The translations under genes and the position numbers were made by a program. DNA of 64,000 nt from an uncultured Rhizobiaceae group bacterium (GTDB lineage Bacteria; Pseudomonadota; Alphaproteobacteria; Rhizobiales; Rhizobiaceae), in the NCBI GenBank assembly GCA_937930635.1, contig CALHCF010000004.1, positions 62,001 through 126,000 on the forward strand. Reading direction: 5' to 3'. Under the pieces are notes generated by a model. It had not been told where the DNA came from. It searched no databases and saw nothing but the letters and a program-made list of their open reading frames with translations. Positions 56,809-64,000 of this stretch are shown in pieces. Numbering within the stretch: the stretch's first letter is position 1; each line of letters starts with the position of its first letter.

Positions 56809-58032
56809 ATGACCACCGCAAGCCATGCAAGCACACCGGCCCGGTCAACCTATGATGTCGTTATTATTGGTGGCGCCATGTTGGGTTCATCAACCGCCTG
56901 GTTTTTATCCAATAACCCGGACTTTGATGGCTCGATACTGGTGGTCGAGAAAGACCCGACATATGAGAATTGCTCAACATCGCACACCAACTCCTGCATG
57001 CGGCAACAATTCAGCAGTGAACTGAACGTTCGCATCTCCCAGTTCGCCGCCGAGTTTGTAAAAAATTTCAAGGATCAGTTGGGCAGAGCAGAATGGGTTC
57101 CTGAACTTTCCATTCATAATTTTGGGTACATGTATCTGGCCGACAATGAAGCGTTTGCGGATAGTCTGCGCCAGAGTCAGAAGGTTCAGACAGCGGCGGG
57201 GGCGGGGACCCGGCTCATGAGCCCGGAAGAAATTGCGCAAGCCTATCCGTTCTACAATGTCGACGACATCGTACTCGGCAGCCACAATTTGGTTGATGAA
57301 GGATTCTGGGACGGATCAGCCGTGTTTGATGGCTGGCGTCGGTCTGCCCGACAAAATGGTGTCGAGTATATTGCCAATGAAGTGGTTTCCATGTCGCGGA
57401 ATCCAGCAGGGTCAAAAATTGAGAGCATTACACTTAAATCCGGTGAGGTTATCGCCTGCGGCAAGGTGGTCAATGCGTCCGGGCCTCGCGCCGTGCTGAC
57501 ATCTCGCATGGCGGGGATTGAGATACCTGTTGAACCGCGCAAGCGCTTTTCCTGGGTTTTTTCAGCAGAACAACCCCTCGACAGAGACCTGCCACTGACT
57601 ATTGATCCATCCGGGGTGCATGTTCGCGAGAACGGCGGGGGCACCTATCAGTGTGGTGGACATGCCGATATCGACCCGGCGGTGGACTATGATGATTTCG
57701 AGATGGATCATTCTCTTTGGGAAACTCATGTCTGGCCGGTTCTTGCCAGCCGCATTCCCCAGTTTGAATCCATTAAGGTAATCAGTGAATGGGCCGGCCA
57801 CTACGCCATGAACACGTTTGATCATAATGCCATCACAGGGCCACACACTCTGGTTGAGAACTTCATATTCCTCAATGGATTTTCCGGTCACGGGCTTCAG
57901 CAATCACCGGCAATGGGGCGTGGCACTGCCGAGCTTCTGACTTATGGAGAATATCGAAGTCTCGACCTCTCGCCGTTCAATTATGAGCGGATCGAACGCG
58001 ACCAGCCCTTTGTTGAGCTTGCAGTAATATAA
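56809..58032 (+). CDS. FAD-dependent oxidoreductase (DAO/glycine oxidase family)
   Basis: 407 residues with an N-terminal Rossmann motif VVIIGGAMLGSSTAWFLS and the C-terminal DAO signature FIFLNGFSGHGLQQSPAMGRGTAELL. DAO-family enzymes oxidise amines or amino acids such as sarcosine, glycine or proline, with peroxide produced from oxygen or electrons passed to quinones. The mid region CGGHADIDP is usual. Substrate unknown; no partner subunit gene is adjacent. A pattern of inverted repeats (56696-56778) lies before it. Confidence 0.87.
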   Translation: MTTASHASTPARSTYDVVIIGGAMLGSSTAWFLSNNPDFDGSILVVEKDPTYENCSTSHTNSCMRQQFSSELNVRISQFAAEFVKNFKDQLGRAEWVPELSIHNFGYMYLADNEAFADSLRQSQKVQTAAGAGTRLMSPEEIAQAYPFYNVDDIVLGSHNLVDEGFWDGSAVFDGWRRSARQNGVEYIANEVVSMSRNPAGSKIESITLKSGEVIACGKVVNASGPRAVLTSRMAGIEIPVEPRKRFSWVFSAEQPLDRDLPLTIDPSGVHVRENGGGTYQCGGHADIDPAVDYDDFEMDHSLWETHVWPVLASRIPQFESIKVISEWAGHYAMNTFDHNAITGPHTLVENFIFLNGFSGHGLQQSPAMGRGTAELLTYGEYRSLDLSPFNYERIERDQPFVELAVI

Positions 58033-58048
58033 AGGCGACGGTGCGACT

Positions 58049-58071
58049 GCAAAACCGATCGACCGTTTTGC
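58049..58071. terminator. Candidate terminator hairpin after the FAD oxidoreductase
   Basis: Perfect 7-bp repeat GCAAAAC (58049-58055) and GTTTTGC (58065-58071) with a nine-base loop, 17 bases after the stop. It is followed by TTGTC and no long T-run, so termination may be weak. Confidence 0.45.
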
Positions 58072-58254
58072 TTGTCTGATGCAGATAACATGAGAGCTAT
58101 GCGCACACGATGGGATTTTAGGCTCATTATCGGTGACGCGCTACAAATCACCTTCAATGTTTAAGGTCGCGCAGGGTTCTGGTTCGGTGTTATGTCTTGG
58201 CCTTCATGCAAGTTGAAGTTGGGCAAATCAGCCTGAAACCAGAGGTGGCTTCGA

Positions 58255-59496
58255 TTGATCCTGTCAAAGGCGGCGTCAGTATTGACCGGTCTGGTTGCGG
58301 AGATCCGTACGCTTCATCATGTGCGTGTCTGGCACAGTTTCGGCATGATCAAAATGATCCAATTGCTGCTGAAGCATGGGCGGTCTCTGTCCTTCTGGCG
58401 CGCCTTTCGCCTGTTACCGTTTCTCGTGATAGGCAGTTTCAACACGGTGGTCGGGCTCCTGTGCCGCCTGATCTATTCTCGCAAAATCAGACGGGTGGAA
58501 CTGCATCCGTCTCCCGTCATTGTTTTGGGGCATTGGCGAACGGGAACGACTTATCTGCATGAGCTGTTGAGTTGTGACCAGCAGTTCATGTCGCCCAATG
58601 GCTTCCAGTGCGGTGCGCCCCATATATTCTTTCTGACTGAACTCTCATTCAAAAGGCTGTTTCGGTTTTTTGTGCCCAGGCGGCGACCCATGGACGACAT
58701 GGCGATGGACCTCAACCGGCCGCAGGAAGAGGAGTTCGCCATGTTGGGATTATTAGGTCGGTCCATCTACGGCTCTTTTGTGTTTCCAGCCGATGGCCCG
58801 ATGGACAAGGAGTATCTCAGTCTGCGTTCTCTTGATCCGAAAACCCGTGATAACTGGCTCGATACATGGGTGTTTTTCTTAAAAGCAGTCGCTTTTCGAT
58901 ATCCGCATGGCAGACGGTTTTTATTGAAAACCCCTCAACATACGGCACGAATACGCTCTATTCTTTCTGTGTTTCCCGATGCGAAATTCGTTCACATCGT
59001 TCGCAACCCGGTGACGGTGCATGCATCAACGTTGCGGCTGTGGCGTTCAATGATCCAGACACATGGCCTCAACCACGCCGGTACCGCAGAACACTGGTTG
59101 TCACACCACGTCTTGTCGACGTTTGAGGAAATGTATGAGTGTTTCGAACAGGATCGAAACCTTGTTCCAAAAGGAAATATCGTGGAGGTGGCTTACGAAC
59201 AGCTTGTCCACGATCCCAAAGCCATATTGCGCAAGATATATGAAGAACTAGACCTTGGAGAGTTTTCACAAATTGAGTCCCGTTTTAAGGACCGTCTGTT
59301 GGAGGCAAAGAACTACCAGACAAACAGGCACAGCCCGGTTGATGCTGATGATCTAAAGGCGATCAGATCACGTTGGCGCTGGTATATTAAAGAATACGGA
59401 TATGAGGAGCAGCTGGCCGAATACGATGCCGCGACGGCCGTGAATATTGACCGGCAGCGGGCAGGGGTGATGCAGTCACCGAAGAAGTCACCATGA
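58255..59496 (+). CDS. Sulfotransferase family protein
   Basis: 413 residues. PAPS-dependent sulfotransferase fold: 5'-phosphosulfate loop VLGHWRTGTTYLHELLS near residue 90, and 3'-phosphate region FVHIVRNPVTVHASTLRLW. It moves a sulfate group to a hydroxyl or amine of a carbohydrate, lipid or phenol. Start at TTG with AGGTGG seven bases upstream; an ATG at 58345 would give a shorter protein. Its stop overlaps the following membrane-protein start (ATGA), so they are coupled. Target not known; by context a cell-envelope glycan or lipid. Confidence 0.83.
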   Translation: MILSKAASVLTGLVAEIRTLHHVRVWHSFGMIKMIQLLLKHGRSLSFWRAFRLLPFLVIGSFNTVVGLLCRLIYSRKIRRVELHPSPVIVLGHWRTGTTYLHELLSCDQQFMSPNGFQCGAPHIFFLTELSFKRLFRFFVPRRRPMDDMAMDLNRPQEEEFAMLGLLGRSIYGSFVFPADGPMDKEYLSLRSLDPKTRDNWLDTWVFFLKAVAFRYPHGRRFLLKTPQHTARIRSILSVFPDAKFVHIVRNPVTVHASTLRLWRSMIQTHGLNHAGTAEHWLSHHVLSTFEEMYECFEQDRNLVPKGNIVEVAYEQLVHDPKAILRKIYEELDLGEFSQIESRFKDRLLEAKNYQTNRHSPVDADDLKAIRSRWRWYIKEYGYEEQLAEYDAATAVNIDRQRAGVMQSPKKSP

Positions 59497-60890
59497 CCGG
59501 CACGATTGTCATTTCCCGCACGCTTGCAATGACCGGCAAATTGTTTCGTCGGCTCGAAACCGGTCGCTTGCTTGTGACAGTTGTGGTTGCCTGTGTTCTG
59601 ACAGCGATTTTGGCCGGTCAGGTTCGCAGCGACTACGAGCCGCTACCGCAGCAGATAGATCGCACCAGCATCGCTCTGGCCGATGGGATGCTTCATGCTT
59701 ACCGGCTTGCAAAACCCGATCAGGAAAATTCGCACAATGTCTCTTCGCAGATTGCGGGAACACCTGGCTATCCGCTGGTGCTGGTCGCTCTGGCGCTTGC
59801 GGACCCCGCAGTCGAGAAGGCGATTACATGCACAGCCCGGGCGCAACCTTGCGCAGAGGATGCCTCTTTTAAAACCCTGTTCTACCTCCAGTTCTTTCTG
59901 GCGTTGTTCACTTTGGGGGTCATATTCATCCTTGCCCTGAGGCTCTCAGCCTCATGGGAAGTGGCTTTGCTGACATTGATTCTGACTTTCTTTGCAACCA
60001 AATTCGGTTCCTATGCCGCATCCGGTTATTCGCTGATCTGGTTGTTGTCGTTGACCTATCTATTCCTTTTTCTGGCTGTCGAAACACATCTCAGACATAG
60101 CTTTTTGGCGGCGTTTGGTGTCGGCATCTCAGGGGGCAGTCTTGCACTGTTTCTGCCCCAGGCAGCCGTGGTTGTTGTCGTTGTCATCCCCTTGCTTGCC
60201 TGTCTGTGTATTCGCCAAAGAGGCCAGCCACTACAGGCCGCCCTGCTTACGATCACGGCCATAGCAGGGGTGGCTGTCGCGGGTATGATGCTCTCCTTTG
60301 CCCTGTCAATGGGGTATGAAACCAATGCCGCCATACGGTCAGTGAGCGAAGGACTTTCTGCAAGACTTGGCTATCACGCGATGGATGTTCAAAGCTGGGT
60401 CGCCAGTCTGATTATGCCGCTGCCGGTTGTTGGTGAGCTGGCGGAAGACGTGTTGCCCGAAACCCTGACGCTCCCCGTCAGAGCCTCGCTTGGTCAGGGC
60501 AATTTTGCCTTGTTGGGACTGAAGGAAATCTACCAGCACTCTCTGGCTCAGCCGGGACATGCGCTCGACCAACTCATCTGGCTTCTTGATACTCATGTCT
60601 GGGGTCAGATAAGCAGTTATCTTCTGGTCACGCCTACATTTTTTCTTCGTGGTGTTTGGGGAGGGACGGAATTTGTCGGTCTGTTTGGTGTGCTTCACAT
60701 GAGAGGAATGCTGGTTCTTCAGCGCGCAAACAATCGTCTTGATCCGGTGCTCATTACACTGGTCGCATTGGGCACTTTATTGGTGGTCAACACGTTGCTG
60801 ACAGCCAATTACGAATGGACCAACACCGCACTGGCCTTCTTTTATGCCTATGCAATCGCCTATGTGATCGACGCCTACCGCCATCCCTGA
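59493..60890 (+). CDS. Polytopic membrane protein of unknown family
   Basis: 465 residues with about ten to eleven predicted transmembrane helices. A periplasmic-looking loop after helix 1 (residues about 45-115, RSDYEPLPQQIDRTSIALADGML) and a large loop mid-protein recall GT-C glycosyltransferases, but I see no clear catalytic motif and call it unknown. The ATG overlaps the sulfotransferase stop by four bases (ATGA), so it is co-translated with that enzyme. A role in making or exporting the sulfated product is a guess. Confidence 0.6.
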   Translation: MTGTIVISRTLAMTGKLFRRLETGRLLVTVVVACVLTAILAGQVRSDYEPLPQQIDRTSIALADGMLHAYRLAKPDQENSHNVSSQIAGTPGYPLVLVALALADPAVEKAITCTARAQPCAEDASFKTLFYLQFFLALFTLGVIFILALRLSASWEVALLTLILTFFATKFGSYAASGYSLIWLLSLTYLFLFLAVETHLRHSFLAAFGVGISGGSLALFLPQAAVVVVVVIPLLACLCIRQRGQPLQAALLTITAIAGVAVAGMMLSFALSMGYETNAAIRSVSEGLSARLGYHAMDVQSWVASLIMPLPVVGELAEDVLPETLTLPVRASLGQGNFALLGLKEIYQHSLAQPGHALDQLIWLLDTHVWGQISSYLLVTPTFFLRGVWGGTEFVGLFGVLHMRGMLVLQRANNRLDPVLITLVALGTLLVVNTLLTANYEWTNTALAFFYAYAIAYVIDAYRHP

Positions 60891-61047
60891 AACATACCAG
60901 CATGGAGTTCCTGGTGCCGGGATACAAACCATCCTTGCCGATGATTAGCGTTGATTAGCAAGGGCACACGTCTCGAAGAGGTCGCCGGGCCGTCAGCCCA
61001 TGGCATCGCAGGCGTTGAGTTTAGCGAAACTGCCGTGAGATCAAAAA

Positions 61048-61137
<90 letters not shown>

Positions 61138-61202
61138 ACATGCCTGCTATGATGTATTCGCCCGCCCAAATCAAGACATTGAGCGGGCAAATTGTGTATG
61201 GC

Positions 61203-62879
61203 CTAAAACAGGCCGTCAATGTCGCCCTGATCGTTCAACATGATCGCTTCAGCAGACGGTACTCGCGGCAGACCGGGCATGGTCATGATCTCACCGCAGA
61301 TTGCGACAATGAAACCTGCACCTGCAGAAAGGCGAACCTCGCGAACCGGCACCGAGTGTCCGGTGGGCGCTCCGCGAAGATTGGGATCCGTCGAGAAGGA
61401 ATATTGTGTCTTGGCCATGCAGACGGGCAGGTCGCCAAACCCGGCCTTTTCCCAATCGCGCAGCTGATCACGGATTTTCTTGTCAGCAATGACTTCATCA
61501 GCACGATAGATGCGTTTTGCCACAGTTTCGATTTTCTGAAACAGCCCCATGTCATTGGGATAGATTGGCTGGAACTGCGACATGCCGCTGTCAGCTATCG
61601 CGACAACCCGTTGGGCGAGCTCCTCGGTTCCCTTTGAACCATGGGCCCAGTGCTGACAAAGCACAGCCTCGGACCCCAGGCTCGTTACATAGTCCTTGCA
61701 GGTCTGCACTTCTGCATCAGTATCTGTAACGAAGTGGTTGATCGCGACCACAGCAGGAACGCCAAAAGACTTTACGTTCTCGATATGACGCCCAAGGTTT
61801 GCGCACCCATCCTGCACGGCCTTTACATTTTCCTGACCGAGGTCTTCCTTCTTGACACCACCGTTCATTTTCATCGCTCGAATGGTGGCGACGATAACAA
61901 CCGCATCTGGTGCCAAACCAGCCTGCCGGCATTTGATGTTCATGAATTTTTCGGCGCCAAGGTCCGCGCCAAATCCGGCTTCCGTCACCACATAGTCTGC
62001 CAGTTTCAGTGCTGTGGTGGTTGCAACCACCGAATTGCAGCCGTGTGCGATGTTGGCAAAGGGGCCTCCATGGACAAAGGCAGGGTTGTTTTCCAGCGTC
62101 TGCACCAGATTGGGCTGCATGGCGTCTTTCAACAGCACGGTCATGGCGCCATCGGCCTTGATGTCGCGGCAATAGACGGGTGAACGGTCACGGCGATAAG
62201 CTACAATGATACGCCCCAACCGTTCCTGCAGATCTTCGAGATCCCGTGCGAGACACAAGATCGCCATCACCTCGGACGCAACGGTGATGTCAAAACCGGC
62301 CTGGCGTGGGAAGCCATTGGGCACTCCGCCCAGCGAAGTGACAATATCGCGCAACGCACGATCATTCATATCCATCACACGCCGCCAAACAACGCGACGG
62401 GTATCAATCTCTAGGCTGTTGCCCCAGTAGATATGATTGTCGATCATTGCAGACAGAAGATTGTGAGCCGATGTAATCGCATGGAAATCGCCGGTAAAAT
62501 GCAGGTTCATATCTTCCATCGGAACGACCTGCGCATAGCCGCCACCCGCAGCGCCGCCCTTCATACCAAAACAGGGGCCTAATGAGGCTTCGCGAATACA
62601 AATCATGGCGTTCTTGCCGATGGCATTAAGGCCATCTCCAAGACCAACCGTTGTGGTTGTCTTCCCTTCTCCGGCAGGGGTCGGGTTGATTGCCGTTACC
62701 AGGATCAGCTTGCCGTTGTCCTTGCCACTTTGGGCTGCGATAAACTCGGCCGATACCTTCGCTTTGTCGTGGCCGTAGGGAACAAGGTCATCAGAAGAAA
62801 TACCAAGCCTGGCACCAATTTCCTGAATTGGCTTTTTCGTGGCTTCGCGAGCAATTTCAATGTCTGACTTTACGCTCAT
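61203..62879 (-). CDS. fhs: Formate--tetrahydrofolate ligase
   Basis: Makes 10-formyl-THF from formate, THF and ATP in the one-carbon pathway. 558 residues starting at the ATG at 62879, preceded by AGGAGA. The P-loop [19 protein letters not shown] is near residue 68, and the folate and formate sites include [28 protein letters not shown]. The rest of the frame upstream lacks family match. A GbdR-like regulator is divergent from it; in that family the targets are often betaine-demethylation genes, which feed formaldehyde or formyl groups into THF. Confidence 0.96.
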   Translation of the reverse strand: MSVKSDIEIAREATKKPIQEIGARLGISSDDLVPYGHDKAKVSAEFIAAQSGKDNGKLILVTAINPTPAGEGKTTTTVGLGDGLNAIGKNAMICIREASLGPCFGMKGGAAGGGYAQVVPMEDMNLHFTGDFHAITSAHNLLSAMIDNHIYWGNSLEIDTRRVVWRRVMDMNDRALRDIVTSLGGVPNGFPRQAGFDITVASEVMAILCLARDLEDLQERLGRIIVAYRRDRSPVYCRDIKADGAMTVLLKDAMQPNLVQTLENNPAFVHGGPFANIAHGCNSVVATTTALKLADYVVTEAGFGADLGAEKFMNIKCRQAGLAPDAVVIVATIRAMKMNGGVKKEDLGQENVKAVQDGCANLGRHIENVKSFGVPAVVAINHFVTDTDAEVQTCKDYVTSLGSEAVLCQHWAHGSKGTEELAQRVVAIADSGMSQFQPIYPNDMGLFQKIETVAKRIYRADEVIADKKIRDQLRDWEKAGFGDLPVCMAKTQYSFSTDPNLRGAPTGHSVPVREVRLSAGAGFIVAICGEIMTMPGLPRVPSAEAIMLNDQGDIDGLF

Positions 62880-63024
62880 GAACAGTTCTCCTTGTTGAAC
62901 AGCACCATTGGACAATCCCCAGGGCCGCAGGGTGTTTTGATGAACCCATTTCTCCGGTTGGTTGTGCATTTCAATGGAATGGCGTGTGTTTGACTTTCAA
63001 ATAACAGACGTTATTGCATTGAAT

Positions 63025-63987
63025 ATGGACGTTTCTGCCCCACAATCGGCCCCTTATCGCATTGGACTGGTGTTGATCGACGGATTTCCGCTGATCTCCT
63101 ATTCCGCGACTATTGAGCCTTTGAGAGCCGCCAACGAACTTGCGCAAAGCACGCTGTTCACCATTCGCGATATTCCGGTTTCGGGAGCTCAGGCCAGAAG
63201 CTCCAGTGATGCTGTTATTCGCGCATCGGGACAGATCGGTGAGCATGTGGATTTCGACCTTGTATTGGTGCTGGCCGGAGGAGGGGCCGCAAACCTGCAT
63301 CACCGCCGTCTGATGCAGTGGTTGCGCCATCTCGCCCGACGCGGTGTCAGTCTGGGGGGCATTTCCAGTGGTCCTTTGATCCTGGCAAGAGCCGGTTTGA
63401 TGGATGGATACCGTATGACGGTACATTGGGATCACGCTCATCTGGTCGCAGAAACCGCGCTCCCGCTTACTGTTGAACGCTCGCTCTACACGATAGATCG
63501 AGGGCGTTTTACATGCGCAGGCGGAACAGCCCCGCTGGATATGATGCATGGATTGATTGCGGATCACCATGGAACTACATTTGCAAGGCGCGTAAGTGAC
63601 TGGTTGCTCCACACCGACATTCGCCCTCCGGCAAATCCACAAAGGGCCGGAGTGGCGCAGCGGTATCAAACAACCTGCAGCGCTGTCATCGAGACCATTG
63701 AAACAATGGAGGCCAATCTGGCTGAACCCCTGGATTTGATACGCCTGGCGCAACGGGTGGAATTGAGTGAGCGACAACTCAACCGGCTTTTTCGCGAGAA
63801 AATCGGCGAAAGCACTATGGGACTTTATCGGCGCCTCAGATTGCAAAAGGCGCACATTCTGTTAACGCAGACCCCAATGGCGATGACAGAAATTGCGTTG
63901 GCGACCGGTTTTGCGGGATCTGCCCATTTTTCGACAGCATTCAGAGCTTTATATGGGGTTCCGCCGTCTTCCTTGCGACGGAATTGA
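63025..63987 (+). CDS. GlxA/GbdR-like transcriptional regulator (DJ-1/PfpI plus AraC HTH)
   Basis: About 320 residues from the ATG at 63025 (an ATG at 62974 would add 17). An N-terminal DJ-1/PfpI-like ligand domain (IGLVLIDGFPLISYSATIEPLRAANEL, GGISSGPLILARAGLMDGYRMTVHWDH) is followed by a C-terminal AraC double HTH. Close in layout to GbdR and CdhR, which sense glycine betaine/dimethylglycine or carnitine in Pseudomonas. A C-to-S exchange is visible in GISSGPLIL where GbdR has a cysteine (AVCTGSWAL). Divergent from fhs with a 145-base spacer, so fhs is a candidate target. Confidence 0.88.
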   Translation: MDVSAPQSAPYRIGLVLIDGFPLISYSATIEPLRAANELAQSTLFTIRDIPVSGAQARSSSDAVIRASGQIGEHVDFDLVLVLAGGGAANLHHRRLMQWLRHLARRGVSLGGISSGPLILARAGLMDGYRMTVHWDHAHLVAETALPLTVERSLYTIDRGRFTCAGGTAPLDMMHGLIADHHGTTFARRVSDWLLHTDIRPPANPQRAGVAQRYQTTCSAVIETIETMEANLAEPLDLIRLAQRVELSERQLNRLFREKIGESTMGLYRRLRLQKAHILLTQTPMAMTEIALATGFAGSAHFSTAFRALYGVPPSSLRRN

Positions 63988-64000
63988 CCAGATTGAAACC

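Noticed and set aside
62971-63855. 294-codon minus-strand ORF across the GlxA-type regulator
   Set aside because: Antisense shadow of a regulator with intact DJ-1 and AraC domains; the encoded residues look like random coding.

Overview
The window reads as chromosome of an alphaproteobacterium of the Hyphomicrobiales (Rhizobiales) type. The evidence is the class II ribonucleotide reductase nrdJ, the gene order pyrB-pyrC'-plsY-dprA-topA-rnr-DUF983, a phosphatidylcholine synthase (pcs), a DUF6105-like protein, an HWE sensor kinase, and moderate G+C throughout. I cannot name a genus. Most of the 64 kb is core or broadly conserved. I see no prophage, insertion sequence, CRISPR array or integron.

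Layout. 1-3551: nrdJ (minus, C-terminus outside the window) with a long structured leader and a pair of NrdR-type boxes. 4455-6873: a cytochrome P450 and an MltB-type transglycosylase. 6854-10465: a tightly coupled minus-strand operon gpt-ridA-EutA-like-MFS-GST. 10603-15763: a methyltransferase-like protein, a MoaB/CinA-type protein, tRNA-Leu(TAA), an MFS carrier, a type II asparaginase and a YghU-like GST. 15901-26679: a long minus-strand housekeeping block (NUDIX, DUF983, rnr, topA, dprA, plsY, pyrC', pyrB) interrupted by one small plus-strand gene at 22289. 26826-33011: an AidB-like flavoprotein, a DUF6105-like protein, ruvX, a UPF0173 hydrolase, an EamA transporter, and gatC-gatA without gatB. 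33012-38607: an interrupted small membrane ORF, an OxyR-like regulator lacking the peroxidatic cysteine, a diguanylate cyclase, a 2OG-Fe(II) oxygenase, hspQ and an AEC carrier. 38564-45132: a UbiH-type hydroxylase, then DUF2182-DUF1326-pcs-terC-MFS-qor on the plus strand. 45272-49921: a complete BMP-type (nucleoside-like) ABC importer. 50275-53332: a flavin-dependent two-component monooxygenase operon (MarR regulator, HpaB-type oxygenase, flavin reductase fused to a MarR domain) with a very clear promoter/operator. 53432-60890: MOSC protein, HCCA isomerase-like protein, HWE kinase, FAD oxidoreductase, and a coupled sulfotransferase/membrane-protein pair. 61048-63987: tRNA-Ser(TGA), fhs and a divergent GlxA/GbdR-type regulator.

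Functional links. PyrB and its translationally coupled dihydroorotase-like partner, which has lost its metal ligands, probably form an ATCase complex. The BMP operon encodes all parts of an importer, with hairpins placed to favour the binding protein. The HpaB/reductase/MarR operon is a self-regulated oxidation module without ring-cleavage genes. DUF2182 and DUF1326 are adjacent cysteine-rich proteins, probably metal-related. Nothing here is clearly a new defence or mobile system. The most unusual items are the Cys-to-Ser OxyR-like regulator, the inactive PyrC', the NrdR-box/structured-leader arrangement of nrdJ, the self-controlled monooxygenase operon and the DUF2182-DUF1326 pair.
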